Assembly (NCBI RefSeq): GCF_048771995.1
Contig: NC_133044.1
Coordinates: forward strand, 1,136,001 to 1,200,000
Reading direction: 5' to 3'
From: Taeniopygia guttata
Taxonomy: Eukaryota > Chordata > Aves > Passeriformes > Estrildidae
Length of the DNA stretch: 64,000 nt
A program made the position numbers and the translations under genes. Under the pieces are notes generated by a model. It worked only from the letters and a program-made list of their open reading frames with translations, made no database searches and had not been told where the DNA came from. Shown here one piece after another: positions 11,025 through 41,104 of this stretch (its first letter is position 1; each line of letters opens with the position of its first letter).

Positions 11025-14000
11025 GTGAGCCGTGTCTCCGCTGGGCTGCGGGTCTCCAAGCCTCCCGTGTGCGGGGTGGCGGCGGGGCCGCCCCGAGGGC
11101 GGAGGTCGCTGCCGTGGCCGGGTGCGAACGGCTCTCGGGGAGCCATTGGAGCCCGCCCCGCCCTAAGGGTCCGTGCCGCTGCGGAGCCGGTGCCGCTCCG
11201 GGCAAGGTCACCGCGGCCTCGGGCGCCCCCGGAGCTCCCCCCGTGAAGGTCACGCAGGGCTCCGGCTCCCGGGAGCCCTGCGGGGGAAGGGGCTGTGCCG
11301 CGCCCCCTTCCAGCGCCCTTTTCCGCCAAGGTGGTGGATGCGGTTTGTGCAGGGGTTGGGCCCCGTCCCCAGTCGCCAAATCCATGCTGTCCTAGCGGTG
11401 GTGGAGCGGTGGGTGCTGGGCTTGGGCCCCGTTCCGGGCCGTGGGATCTGTGCTATCCTGGTGGGGTAATGATGGGTGCTCCCATCCTCGCGATCCACGC
11501 TGTCCTCATGGGGGGGTTGGTGGATACTGGGCTTCAGCCCCATCTCATTGCTAGGGTTCTATCCTGCCTGGAGAGGGAAAGGGTGGTTACCAGGGGGCTT
11601 GTGTTTTATGCTCTTCCCAAAGCCCCAGCTTGTCCTACTGCAGTACAGGGCTTAAATATTAAGACATTATCCTACCTTGGTAAGAAAAGGGTTGGCTGCT
11701 GCCTTGGGCCTAATTTCCCTCCCAAGGCCTCATATTGCCCTGGAGTGGCTGTTGGGGCTGTGGTCTTCCTTCTCAGACACCACATCCTGCCCTTGAGGGG
11801 AAGGAGTGACTGCTGTAGCTGTAATGTTACCCCTTCCTAGGACCAAATTGCCCTGAGATGGGTGCTGGGGCTTTGTGGTTTTCCTCAAGGAGGGCCAGAT
11901 TGGGGGGCAAGACCCCGAGAGCCACCTGTGATCTTGTGGTTTAGGGTTATGATGTGTCTGGGGTGCTGCTGGGCTGCCTCTGCAGGGTGACCCTGTAAGC
12001 CCCCAGGACTGAGCAGGGACTGGGGCCCTGCTCTGGGCTGTTCAGGTGGGTGCAGGGTGTGACACTCCCGTGGCAGGTGCAGCAGCACAGCCCCTGCTGT
12101 GGCTGGCCCTGGGGGATGCTGTGCCCTGGGGCAGTGCAGGGAAGGTCTCCTGGCCAGCGAGTGCAGCCCTGCTGAAGGATAATCATTTTTTCCTCTGGCG
12201 CTGTCGCCCGCGGCAGCACAGGCCTGCACTGGGATGCTCCCAGCCTAGACAATGAGGAGGGAAGGTGCCTTTTGCAGGTCTCTCTGTGGCTGCTTATGCA
12301 ATGGCAGGTGCCCTCTGAACTCCGTGAGCAGTGCAGGTGTGTGTATGAGGGCTTGCTTGCTCTCTTTCCCTAAAAAAGCTGTTCTGGAAGAATGCCCCAC
12401 AAGTGGATTTCTGTTGCTTCCTTCTTCCTGTGGACTGGACCCAGAAGACTTTTCCAAGGGATTGTCAGATTCCTGGGTGGTGAACCAAATCTACAGGCAG
12501 TTTGGGCTGTTCTGAGCTGTGTCTTCTCTTCCCTCAGCTTCTGGGCTGCGGGCAGAGCCCCACTGGCTGAAACCACGGCATGGAAAGGAGCAGACTGCCG
12601 GGAAGTGGCTTTTCCAGGGCTGTGATAGGGGCATGTGCTCTCTGTTGGCAGTGGAGCTCAGTTCCTGTCATTCCTCCCGCTGCTGTTAGTGTGTGTTAAT
12701 AGCAGTGCTCTATTAAACACTATATCTAAACTGTATAAATTAAGGTGGCAATAGAAGTCTTCAAGTGCAGGCAGAGGGAAGAATTGAAGTATTGTAATCA
12801 GAGGGCTGCAATTATGTAACCGGATTCTCTTTCTCTGGGTAGCAAGCTCCTTTAATTGCTGTAACAAAGCTACTCCTTCAGTTTTCTGGGGCTCTTCCAG
12901 GAAGTGATCATTGCAGCAGATTTTTTTTCACTCCACAGCAGAGCTAAAAATGTGTAGTTTCACTGTTTCAAAACACTGTTTCAAAAACTTGGTAGTATTG
13001 CTCACGACTTAGAGTGCTGTAAAAGGATTTAGGAAACGTAATGGTGCTATGCAGGCTTAATTGGAGGCACTCCTCGCCGTTAAGAAGCTTATTCCCACAA
13101 AGTTTTGATGTGCTGGGGTAAGAGCTGCTGCAAGGTGAGCAGCTGGATCCCCAGGTAACATGTGCCTCCCCAGGCCTCGAGTGGGGAAGGGGAATGAGAG
13201 CTGGGGTGCCCAGAGCAGGCCTTCGTGGTGGTCCTTCTCCAGGGCTTGAAGAAAACTGCAGTGTTGGGATCACGAACCCCCGGTTTTCTAGGATAAGAGG
13301 AGCTGTGCTGGAAAGTTCCCAGTGCTGAACACCTCCCTGGAAAGGGCATGTCAGAGCTAATGGCTGCTGTGACTGGTACAAAGCAGTTTAGTTTTGAGAG
13401 CAAAGGGGGCTGCACACCTCACTCCACAAGTCCTGGACTGCAGTAGCATGCTGGTTTTGGCAGCTGTGTTGTGGTTCCCAGTTGAGGAGGGGGCAGGAAA
13501 GGGAGAGCTTTGCCAAGCTCTGTCTCAGTGGTGGGCCCTGCTTCCCCTGCCCTGTTTCCAGGCTGCAGTGTGCTGTTAACCTGCTTCTGGCTCGTCAGAC
13601 TGGCTCTGTCCCCTGGGAACAGCTGAAGGCTGCGTTTCATGGCAGAGCAGCAGGGAACTGAAGGTGTGATGATGGCTGAATGTGGAACAATGCTCCTTCC
13701 AGGCTAAACTAGCAGCAGGAGCTGTGACACCTGGGATGGGGTAGAATAAAAGCACTGCTGCTCTGAATGAGCTTCCCGAGCCTCTGTGCCCGTGGCAGAC
13801 AGTCTGGGATCTGTTGCTTGCAAGGCTCTGAGCAGGGGATGCTCCAGAACACTGGTACACCTGGACGGCAAACTTGGCTGTAGCCTATTGATGTGCAGGA
13901 GGGCTGTGGCTCTCTGCAGATCCCGTCTCCTCCCACACAGAAGCTTTTCCTGCGTGTGGGTAATGCAGGTGGTGATGCTGGACTACCTCTGCTCTAACCT

Positions 14001-14194
14001 CCTGCCAGTGCTCCGGCTGTAAGGGGCACCTTGGCCTGGGGCTGCTGTAGGCAGCCCCGATAAACTCACTCTGGCCATAGCAGGGGTTTGTGGCATCGCC
14101 TTGTGACGCAGCCTGCACGGAGAGGACAAGCTCTGATGCACAGGAAGCGTCTCCCGTTTGGGAAGGGATTAAAGGAATCTATGTTCTGCCTTAG
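11025..14194 (+). other. DYNLL2: DYNLL2 intron 1
   Basis: Runs from the donor GTGAGC to the acceptor TTCTGCCTTAG. The first 300 bases belong to the CpG island. The rest is unique sequence with no repeat family or RNA gene that I recognise. Confidence 0.65.
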
Positions 14195-14201
14195 GTTCAC
14201 C

Positions 14202-16065
<1,864 letters not shown>

Positions 16066-17800
16066 GAAGTAGGAGCGATTTGAAATTTGGACTGTAATGC
16101 ACTGATGGCTGAAGCCACGACTCCCTCTAACATGGCTATGCCGCTGCATGGACTGTATACTATATTTAATGTGTATATGTTGCAGTAAAAATCTACTTCT
16201 GTTTAGTTGCCTGGGAAGAAGGCGGCATTTTTTTGTTACTGCTTTTTTTGGTTGTATTGCACTAGGAAACCTGTAAATGCTTAAACAATGGCCTTTACGT
16301 GGGAAGAAAGAAAACTATTCCACAACAGCTCCCTCACTGGTAACTCCTTCTTTGAGGCTGGGAAAACTTTTTTGGGCAGGCCAAAAGCCCCAGACTTCCT
16401 TACTGAGTCCTGTTAGACTGTTAATCTTGCAAAGAGGAGCAAAGCCAGTGTGAGCCTCTGTCCCACCCTGCAGACTGTAGAGAGCTGGCTCTCCCAGTAC
16501 CCTCGGGGCAGGTCTTAGACCTTTTCTGAAAGCTGATGGGGTGGCTCTGGGTGACGTGGCTTCCACACCCAAGGTGATCTCCACCTTTGACTGTGATACA
16601 GGCTTGCAGCTGGCACCCCTCGGTGTTCTTGCTCAGTGCCCTTCGCTGTATTTTTGGCTCTGCTGAAACATTGACCTAGACTTGAGTAAGCAATTCAGCA
16701 TGGTCTAGAAGGCTTCAAAACCAGCCCCTGAGTTCCTGCTTGTTGCAGAAAGCAGCAATCCTGTGGCTGAAGTCTTTAGACCTCGATACTGAGTCTAAAG
16801 CCACGTGGCCCGGCCCTGCAATGGAGTAGGATATCAAATTGGTGACTACTGACAACAGCTCTATTCGGCATGTTTGTAGCCAGTTGTCTTAACACTGCCT
16901 TAACTTGATGCTCTCCTTAAAGCAAGCTAGTTGTGTGGAAGATTTGTAAGTGGCCACTGTCTCTTTTTTCTTTTTTATTTTCTTTTATTTTTCTGTAGCT
17001 AATAAGCTATTTCTGGAGGATTGTCCTCCATGTTCTGATATCTGCTTTTGTTCTTAAAGCACAGTACCAAGAAGTTAAATTTACATGTGATGTTTGTGTG
17101 AAGGAAACTCATGTGACATCTGCTTCAAAGGCAGACAAATGTCTTGGTCTCCAATAGGTTCAGCAGTGATGTTGTCTTAGTACGTACTGACTCGGGATTG
17201 CACTGCAGGAAGTTCTGACCTGGGTGTGCAGAAATGCTGTGTGATGGCAAGTAAATCCCTGGTGCTTGTTATAAGCTCTAATTATTGGTTTGCTGACTAA
17301 TGCACTGGCAATACCACTGGGCTGGTGAGCCCAGCTTGTGTCTCTGAGATTAATTTGGTGTTGGGAATAAATCATTGCTGGGGGCAAAGGGCAGAGTGAA
17401 GGGAGCTCTTTGTGAAATGATTTGGTGACCCAGGTTGATGACTTCCTGAAGTAAAAGTCCTTCTTGTCTCTGTGCAAAATCCAAAGTATGCCTAATTTTG
17501 TATTATGGATAGAACAATGTTGTAACTAGAAAGAATGTAGCTGTCATAAGTTCATGTCGATGGAAATGTCTGCACTGGGATAACGTGCCTTGGACTGTCT
17601 GGGGCACTCGTGTGGTCTTCTCTCTTCAGAACTCCACTCTGGGTCTGAAAGGAGAATGTTTTGGGTTTGTTTTTTCCAAGCATGAGTCTAATGTGAATCT
17701 GTTCACGGTCTCTCGTGGAGCAAGATCTGTTCCCTTCATAACTGCAATTGCTCAAATACCATTTATTTTTTTTCAAACATTAAAGGTGAATTGACACATT
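16066..17800 (+). other. DYNLL2: DYNLL2 3'UTR (probable extent)
   Basis: The region after the stop is AT-richer than its surroundings and lacks repeats. Candidate poly(A) signals are AATAAA at 17,366-17,371 and ATTAAA at 17,779-17,784. The latter is followed by a T/GT-rich stretch, and base composition shifts just after it. DYNLL2 is known to have a long 3'UTR in mammals. The exact end is uncertain. Confidence 0.6.
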
Positions 17801-20800
17801 TAAACAGTCTCTGGTTTCTTCTTCCTTACCAGCTTTCCTGAGCAAAGCCTGTCCTTGTCCAGAGAGGGTGAGCAGCAATTTCTCTGCCCTGGAAGGTGCT
17901 GATGACCCAAAGAAGGCAGGTCAGGGAGGGAGAAACGGCCGGAAGAGCTTGGGTGGCCCCTCTGTTCTGGTGCTGACCTCCAGCTCAGCTCAAAGGCTGA
18001 GCCAGAGGGGAGGCATTGAGGGAATCGTGTCCTGCTGCACCCTGATGGGATGCTCTGTGCCACATAACCTGGATCTGAATGGCTGGGAGCTGACCTCTTA
18101 ATGGCTTGAGGCAGCTTCCTGCAGGGGAGGTGTCTCCCTGCTTCCCAGGAAAGTAGGTTTTCCCTTCAGGCCTCCTCCCTGTGCTGCAGAGAAAGCTGAG
18201 AGCTGAATCTGATGTATTTGATGCCTCTCACAGTGCGGGGGCTGCGGGCTTACCCTTAAACAACCTCCTCAGCTTGTTATCTTGCTCCCGATGCAACCTA
18301 AATTTGGGGTTGTGGCCTCGGTGGTATTTTGGAAAAGCTGTGGGCTCTTCCCAAGCACAGCAGTGTAACAGCTCTGCTGTGGCACAGTAACACCAGCGTG
18401 AGCAGCGTGACTCAGCCCAGGCGCTCCACACGGGCTGAGTGCTTGCAGCACGGCTGTTACACACGGGCCATCTGCTCCAGCCTGCACCTGCCAGTGCCCC
18501 AGAGCAGGGGTGGTTTCTACTTTAGGGGAGCTGGCAGTGATGCTCTTTTCTTGCTAGTCCCAGCCTTTTAGCTGGGAGTGGAATTGCTGGGCTTAAGTGC
18601 CAGCTGGGCTGTGCTGGGGCTCTGCATTCCAGGCCTGGCTCGGGCTCGGTCAATACTGTGGCTCCAAGGAAATGTGCAGCCATGTGGGGCTGGGCTGGTC
18701 AAGCCCCTCTGTGCACAGGGCCCTCAGGCAAAGCAAGAGGCAGAGAAACTGGATCCTGATCCCCAGCTGCAGTACAGGAGGCTGCTGATCCAAACCTCAG
18801 GTGAAATGCTTTTGCAGCCTGAGTTTCATCTGGGAAACCCCCATTCCAGTCATGTATCCAGGGGCTGTGGTACTGCTGGAAATCCATCTCTGGTGGGATG
18901 GGGAGGCCCTGCCAGGGCTGGAGGGATGGTGTGCCCTGGAGCTGACACACACCAGTACAAAGTGGGCTTGGTGCCTCCTTGGATGTGTCTCTGCAGCAGG
19001 GGTCCTGCTTCAGGCTGAGGAAGAGGAGCTGTTGCTCACATCTTCAGGAACTAGGCAGTGAAGCAGAGCAGTCTTTCCCCTCAGTCATCTTCCTTGTAGC
19101 ATTGGGCCCCTGGAAAACACAAGCTGCCTAAATTTGAGCAGTGCTTCCCTCTACACAGCTAAGAGCAGGGAGAGGTTTGGTCATGGAGCTGTGTCCCACT
19201 TCCCTCCCCTCCCACTGCCCAGCAGCTGACAAGGCTCTTGGCTTTGACTTTTTCCATTGCTGGGCTCCACTTTGTCTCCAGTTTCCACCAGGCACAGGTG
19301 TCCTGGATGAGGCCTCGGAGCATTAACTGTTTCCATGCTGGAGAAACCAATGGCATTCCCAGGACAGCTGCTCCATTTCAAGCTATTTGGAAACATCTGG
19401 ATCTGAGACACGGGAGTGGAAGGTATGTATCTGCAGGGGGATCATCTGGAGAAAGAAACTGCTTCCAGATGTGATTGGGCAAAAATGCTATTGAAATGTA
19501 AACTCAGTTTATGTTGTGCTGCCTCAGAAAGCGCCTGGGTGCAGGGGAGGGACTCTGAGGCTGCTGCTGTGGGCGAGCTCTGGGTGCAGATGTGCCTGCA
19601 GATGTGCATTCGCTGCGGGGAGCCGTGTGGTTTGTGGCTGGTGAGAGTGTCACATTGTTTTCTCTCTTACCAGCCAAGTCATTCAGTTCCTCATGCTGAG
19701 TATTTCTTCCAGATGTTGGAAGTGCCTTACAAAAGCAGGGCAGTGTGGCACTGGAGAGCAGAGAGGCTGGGGAGCTGTGCTGTGTGGGTATCACTGCTAG
19801 ACACTGCCTGGGATTCACTCTTCTACAGAGTAAGCATTGTGTAAAGCCACAGGAGAAGGTGTCAGCCCATTTCCTTGCCTGCCTGGTGCCATGTTCTTCC
19901 CTTCTCTGTGACCGCCTGGGACTTTGGAAAGGGACAAGAGGCAGCCTAGGCTTGGGAGTTGTACGTTGCTCCTGTGGGAACACCCAGGCTGCAGATCAGG
20001 GCTGTCCTTGTGTCCCAACCAGCCTGCAGCACTGCCATTGCAATGTTGTGCTCCAGGCACATGGAAGTAGAGTCTGTGGCTAGAAAACCCAGTACCCAAC
20101 AGACCTGTTCCTTCTCCCAGCGCTTTTGCAGGTGATGAGTGATGAGAGAGAACGTGGAGATAATTTTGATCTCACTTTCAGCCTCTGCTGGGTAAATCCT
20201 GAGGAGGACGGTGGCACACAGTGAAGGAAGCAGGGCCGTGCCATCCCTGCCCACCCGAGGTTTCCCTCCTTTGTTCTATTTCTTGAGCAAGGATCCTGAC
20301 ACCCTTTCCCAGCCAGTGACTCACAGCAGCTCTGTGCAGAAACCATGTGTCTTGGAGCACTTTGGAGATGCAGGAGCTGCAGGAGCCTCACAGGAGCCAA
20401 CTGTGTTTATTAAAAGATGATCAGATGTTTCCTTCCTTAAGGCAGTGTCTAGCTGAGGCTGAGTAATAACTCATTACCAACGAGACAAATAACTGCTTAT
20501 CATCAGGTCAGTGCCTTTGCCAGCCCTTCTGGTAGTGGTGGCAGGTGCTCTGGGCACTGGTGGGCTCAGCACCCAGAACAGGGGGTAAGAAGACCCCCTT
20601 CAGTCCCTGTCCCTTCCCCAGGGGTAGCCCCAGGCTCTGCTCTGCTGCTCAGTGGGGTTTGGCCCTGAATTAAGCTCGAGGAACAGCTTTATCCAGCCCT
20701 GGTGCAGCATGTTCCCGACTGCCTGTGGAATCAGGCTGCTGGAGTGGCCTCTGCAGGCCATTTCTGTTCCATCCTGGTGCTGGGGACTTGAACCAATGTG

Positions 20801-22139
20801 CCAGAGCTCCTTGTGGCCTGATGGAAAAATCAGCAGTGGGCAGGGCAGTGTGGAGAGGCACCCCAGGAGCGCTGTGGGGCCATGGGTGAGGCGGGCAGTC
20901 ATGATCCCCCCTGTCCCCACGTGCCCCATGCTGCCAGGGCTGGGCTGGGGATAGGCAGAGCAGGGCCAGCTCTGTCCCTGGGGCCGGGACCCTCTTGGGC
21001 TGGCTCAGAGGCTTTCCTCAGACGCCATCCTCTGGTGCAGCCGCCGTCCTTCCCTGCCAGATGCCATGGCGTGTCTCCATGTCCTTTGTTCCCTGCCTTG
21101 CTCACGCCTCTGCCATGATTTACAGCCCTTGCAGAGCAGCCTGGCTGCAGCTCGGCTGCTTGGCCAGACCCTGGGCTCTGTGCCCTGCTTCCCAGCCTGG
21201 GGCAGGGAGCTCTGGGGAGTGCTCTGACCCCCCTGCATTCGGCCCTCTTGCATTTAACCATGTGCGTGGCCTTTTCTTTCACCTCCTTCCCGCCTGGCTG
21301 TGAATGAAGCGCTTTCAGGGGGAGGAGATTGCTGGGAGCCCAGTTCTGCCTGTGCATTGGTAGCAGCCCATAAAAGCATCCCAGGAATTCGCCTCGGCAG
21401 CCCAGTGCGGGGTGAGCCAGTGAAAGACGCCCTTTGTTCCTGCAGCCCAGTCCCACACAGCCTCTGGAATCTGCAGAGCTGGATGCGTGCTCCCACTGCC
21501 TGCCACGCTGCACTCCGGCCCTGGGCAAGAGGTTTTCCCATGTCTTACCCCGGCCAGGGTGAGCAGGGGCTGGAGAAAGGCTTCCCCAGGCTTTGCTGAG
21601 CCAGGCCTGTGACCTGCCTCTCCCCGGGGTTTGGTGGCAGGTTTGGGGTGTGATTCCCGCTGCCGGGGGGCTGACACGGGGCCAGGCCGGGCCTCGCCGC
21701 AGCCTGCACACAGCCCTGCCTGGCACCCGGCCCAGAACATGGCTCTGGAAAAAAAGAAATGTCTTTGTTGTTGTTGAGGGAAGCCCAGAACGCTCCGACA
21801 AGGACACAACCTCTTCCTAAAGCTGGGTTTCAAAGCCCTGCTTTCTCGGAGGGCTCCAAGTGACCTGGACAAAAGCATCTGCTTCTCCATGGGTCAGCCT
21901 GGCTGCAGGAAACCCTGACCCACATTGCAAGGACTCCCTCTGAAACCGAGAGATGGCACCCATGCAGCCCCTTCCCAAAGGGTGCCCACCCAGGGGTGCT
22001 GCTGGGGAGCCCCTGGAGCTTTCCTGGGCTGTCATTAGCAGAAGAACAGCTTCAGGTGACTCAGCAAGCAGGGCTGGGACACCGCCTCTGTCCTGAGCAA
22101 GACTGACACATGCAGTTCTGCCAGAGCCAGGGCTGGCTA
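17801..22139. other. Intergenic between DYNLL2 and HEATR6, left part
   Basis: GC-moderate to GC-rich unique sequence. Open frames on both strands overlap each other (for example near 20,900-21,890) and show no recognisable domain or splice structure. I see no gene. Confidence 0.5.
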
Positions 22140-22720
22140 AAGATACCGTGGTACTTAAATATTTTATAGAAAATCATTAAGCAATTAAATCTGGTGGATC
22201 TCACATCATAGAAAAAGCAGCTTGAAGCCTGTGCAGTAAACAGGGCAACACTTCCTGCTCGGTTGGGATGTCTTCTTGGAGTCTTAACTACAATCCTTGC
22301 TTCAAAATAACTATAATTATCTCTTAATTGCCATTATTGTTTAACATTTTTAGCATTTGCAAGTGCAAACTGTTACAGTTTTCCACGCAGATACAATCAG
22401 TAGCCGGGGCTCACAATGAAAGCAATTAAAATCCTGTGATTATCACAAGGCTGCGTGTCTCTATACCAGCTTCAATCTACATCACTTGCCAAGATGTAGG
22501 CTAGAAACTCAGACAAATTTAGCATTTATTTAGTAACCCAGCAAAGCTACTACCTCTTGCTGCCTCCAATGATTTGCATCTACGGCACTTTTTGGAAGGA
22601 CGGGAGCAGGGAGGGGAGGGGAAAGAAAGCAGTTTCTAGAATACATCCCAGGAGAATATACAGCAAGAAAAATTATGCACATGAATTATGCATCTGAATT
22701 ATGATTTCACTCCTATTTTT
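22140..22720. promoter_or_regulatory. AT-rich block, possible conserved regulatory element
   Basis: An AT-rich island in a GC-rich setting with many homeodomain-type cores (repeated CAATTAAA and TAATTAT, AGCAATTAAA, ATGATTTGCAT) and no repeat signature or open frame. This texture often marks conserved non-coding elements in bird genomes, but conservation cannot be tested here. Confidence 0.3.
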
Positions 22721-25684
22721 GTCCGGATTAGCTCATGTTTGGTGTGCATCCCTGGCAGGGTGCTAGCAGAGTGCGCTCCAGCTCCCAGCAGGTCACTGTG
22801 GCTCTGGTTCTGTGGGCTCTGCTCCGCTGGCAGCTGCTTCCCGAGGGCTCACAGAGCTCCCTGGGGCTCCAGCCCCCGGGAACGATGGCAGCCCCTGCTC
22901 CTGCACCCTCGCAGGCTGGGCAAGTCATTTTTCTCTGTTAATTGAATGCATGTCTTCTGTAAACACACCAGGGATGACGAGGGATTTGGGTGTAAGCTAA
23001 AAAAGCAGGTCTGCGCTATTTTGTACAGAGGGGGAGGTGTTTGGAGGCTGTGCTGCCACCAGCCATCCTTCAGCGGTGCTCCCCGGGTCCCCAGCATCTC
23101 CTGGGGAAGGCAGACATGGAGACAGCCTGGCCTCTGCCAGCTCTGGGGAGGTAGAGCCAGGAGAGAAGGGGAAGGCAGTGGCAGGGCTTCCAAAATCTCC
23201 CCAGATGCAACTTCGATCCCAGCACACACTCATGTGAAGGCAGCAATCCTTCCAGGAAAAACTGCTTGGGAATCCTCAGCTCCCTTCCCGGGAGGGCTGC
23301 TGACCCCAGGCCATGGATGTTTCCAGCTGTAAGGAATTTCAGTGGCCCTCCTTGCCATTAGGGAGGGAATTATCCTCACTGGCCAAGTCAGCAGGGCACC
23401 TGCACCCAGGTGTGGGGTCCAGACTGGGGTGGGTGGGAGCACAGGGCACCTTCCTTTGATGGGGCCATGTGGGGAGGCTTGAGGGGCTGTGAATGCTCCC
23501 TGGCTGGGTTCTTCCCTCACCAAACTGCATGTCCCATCTCTGCTGCTGCCTTGGATTCACGTCCCTGACATCCCAGCAGTTGTTTGCATGAGAAAATGAG
23601 ATTAGGAAACTATTTCAAGTATTTGTGTCTGTTGTTGAGTGGCAAACAAAGCTGGAGCCAGTGCTGTTTGTCCTGTCAGCTGGCCCAAAGCTTGGGAAAA
23701 CAGCCGGGAAGGCAGTGGGAGACACACAGCTAAGCACCAGGGGCTGAGTTTGTACACACCTTTGGAGAGTGGGAAATGTGGAGCTGGTGCTGGCAGAGGC
23801 ACCAGCTGAATCCCCTTGCCAGGGATGGGGTACCTGCCTGGGTACATTTGTGGGTACCCATGGGGCTCCCTGGGATACCTCAGAGGATTGGGATTTTTCT
23901 GCATTCAGGTGTTTCCCACCTGCTTTGAAATGCTGCTGGTAGGAAGCAAAAAGTCAGTAAATTTGGGCAGTCACAGGAAAGAGGAGCAAAGGCAGAATCA
24001 ATGGAAACAGCATCTTGGAAAACCTGGGCTTGAAAGCCCTGAAACTGCCTGCTGAGATCTGGGCTGGTTGTGCTCCCGGGGTGATCAGGTTAAGATGAAC
24101 TCTCCAGTTTGCCTTTTGGAGAAGGACACACACAGCTGGTAAGGCAGGGAGGCAAGGAGGAGGCCAGGAGAGCTGCAGCAGCTCCAGGTCACTGAATTCA
24201 GCTCAGCAGGTCCCTGCCACATCCTGGAGCTCTCCTGTGGCTCCTGCTCAGTTTGGTTTGCCTGTGGCAGCTGTCACTGTCCCTGCATTTTCAAACCACC
24301 TGCCTGAGTTTCAAGGAAGTCATCCATATATTCAACAGGAATATCAGTTTCCAGGAGCTCCGGGGGACCCTGAGATCACAGCAGCCAATACAGGGATTCT
24401 GCTGAGCTGTGCTCCCCCCACCAGAGCTGGAATTCCTCTTGGATGGGATGTCTGCTGGGGGCTGTTTAAACTTCCCCTGGTCTTTCTGGGGCTCAGGGGT
24501 CCTGGGATGGGCCCCCAGCCCAGCTGCTGCATCCAGCCCAAGCAGGACACTTTCTCCACATTTTTAAGCCAGAAGTGGCTCCTAAAATCAATACAAAAGG
24601 ATATTCCTCTGCAGCCTAGGGAACCACCCTGTCCACATTCTTCCCTGAGGCCTTCAAAGGAGCTGAGGAATCTAATTCCCACTAATTTGCTTTGAAAACG
24701 CCAACTTAAAATTGTAATTATGGCCTGGTGTCTTCCTGCCAAGGGAAGACCCCAGCAGACTGCAGCTTCCTTGCTTCCCTAAGACATCAGTTTTGATGAT
24801 TTATTAAGACTTATATTTTTAACAATATGATGTTGGTTAATGTTGGAAGATGTTCCTACAATTAATGAAAATTTCATAGACTGACTGGAGAAGAAAGAGA
24901 CCATTTTATGTCCCCTACCAGATGGCCTAGACCAGCTGCTCACTTTTTTCTTTGAACTGTGATTCTAATGACTTCTCAGTCCTTTGAAGTCTGCTTAGAG
25001 CTGCTGAACCAGATGGATTTGCATGATAGTAGCAGTGCACTATCTTTTATTTTAACAGTGGAGGACTTGTGCTATTTCCCCTCCTGGCCACTGCTGAATG
25101 CTGCAGTTGGGGGATTTGGAGGATTGAGTAAACCCGGAATATTGCCAGGCACTGGCAGAATGTATCTTGGTGTAACATGACTGGCTTCAGTGGAGTTATT
25201 CCCCAAACCCACAGTGTCCTCACCCAGCTCTCAGCTGGTTTTGCTGCTTTATAACCCATGGGACGCTGTCAGTCATGGTTTTATTTGGGCCTCACAAAGC
25301 AGGGGCTGCTGTCAGAATGCACAGTTCAGCACCATTAAAAAAAAAAAAAAAAGAGGAAAAGAAGAAAGAAGGAGCTTTAAATATGTATTAATAAGTTTTT
25401 AAAATAATAAACCACAAAATTAAATGGTGACAAAAGAAACAAAACTGAAAAAAGATCCCTGAGTGCGGGTTTGGTAGGCATTTTAGGAATTTATGCAGAG
25501 AAGATGGGGAGGTAACACTGACACTCCTGGGTTTGAAATCTCAAATCAATAGTGAAGGTCGCTATTTTCACACTTTTTCACATCACTTTTTCACACTGCC
25601 TCCCAGAGCACTCACAGGTTCTCAAGCAGCTGCTCTCCCTGGAGCAACGTCCGAGCTAGGCTGGCACTGAGCTCTCTAAAATCT
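22721..25684. other. Intergenic, no gene recognised
   Basis: Unique sequence. An A-run of about 17 bases at 25,336-25,352 starts an A-rich stretch up to about 25,440. It could be an old retroposon tail, but no body sequence can be recognised before it. Confidence 0.5.
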
Positions 25685-25741
25685 CTCAGGACTCTGATGA
25701 TCCTGGTGGGTGCCTTCCAACACAGGATATTCTGTCATTGT
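25685..25741 (+). mobile_element. CR1 LINE fragment, 3' terminus
   Basis: It shows the CR1 ending pattern: ACTCTGATGATCCTGGTGGG, then CCTTCCAACACAGGATATTC and TGTCATTG. It is a short, 5'-truncated and moderately diverged copy. Confidence 0.75.
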
Positions 25742-26480
25742 ACGAAAATCATCCCTTCACAATAACAACATGCCTGGGGCTGTCTCTGTGCTGTGTTTCG
25801 CTGTGCCTGCCTCAGAGGCCTTTAGGGACTTTTGAGGAACAAACAGCACAGGACAAATGGAACGATAAAGGGAAGGAGCAGAGCAGTTACCCAGAACCAG
25901 GCAGCCCAGGGCACACAAGGACACCGAGGCCCTGGCACTGGTGGAACAGAACGGACTTGTCTTACTGAGATAAGGAAATGGAAGGAGGGTAAACCAGAGC
26001 TAGGGCTTTGCCTGGCTGTGACATGAAAAGCACCATGTCCTGGCCCTGGAGCCCTCCTGCTCCTTCCCAGGGGATGTGGATCCAGTGTTGGCAGCATGAC
26101 AAGGCAGGAACACTAAGCTGAGTGAATGTCCCACCAGCCAGGGCTTTCCAGCCTGGGCTACTCTCCCCGATCCCGTTCACAGGGAGTGCCGGGAGCCCAG
26201 CTGTAATTTGATGTTACTGTCAGGGGGATGTCAGTGCTGCTGGGATGCAGATCCCATCCCCGTAAGGGGAGCGGGTTCCTGCTGGCAGCCGCTGGTCCCG
26301 GTGTCCCCAGGGCTGGGGATGGCAGCACGCCCTGGGCAGGGCTGGGGCAGGGGCGTGGGGCAGGAGCAGCCTCTGACAGCACAGCAGCTCTGATTGTGTC
26401 TTACAGCCATCACATCCTCACACCGGGAACACTTCTGTGGGACACGCTGTGGCACAGGCGGAACCCCGGCCCTGAGGGGG
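25742..26480. other. Intergenic, upstream of HEATR6
   Basis: No gene or repeat is recognised. GC content rises toward the HEATR6 CpG island. Confidence 0.5.
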
Positions 26481-26694
26481 TTTAAACCCGCGCGGATGCG
26501 GCTCCGGGGACACGGCTCAGTCCCAGGGCTGTCCCAGCCTGGCTGACGCTGCGCTCCGACACTCGCTGCCGCTCTCCCACAGGCGGGCGGGCACCGCCAC
26601 CTTCCGCACGCCCGGCCCGGCCCTCAGCGCCGCCGCAGCCGCGGCCGCCCCGGAAGGGCTCCGGTTGCCATAGCGGCGGGGCGGGGCGCGGGCC
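26481..26694 (+). promoter_or_regulatory. HEATR6: HEATR6 CpG-island promoter and 5'UTR
   Basis: CpG-dense sequence immediately before the start codon, with a GC box GGGGCGGGGC at about 26,678-26,690. GGTTGCCATAGC at about 26,663 resembles an RFX/X-box half-site. No TATA box is seen. The transcription start cannot be placed exactly. Confidence 0.65.

Positions 26695-41104
<14,410 letters not shown>

Noticed and set aside
10316-11385. Two large - strand frames (337 and 238 residues) over the DYNLL2 promoter
   Set aside because: They lie in a CpG island where stop codons are rare, are Arg/Ala/Pro-rich, overlap in different frames, and match nothing known.
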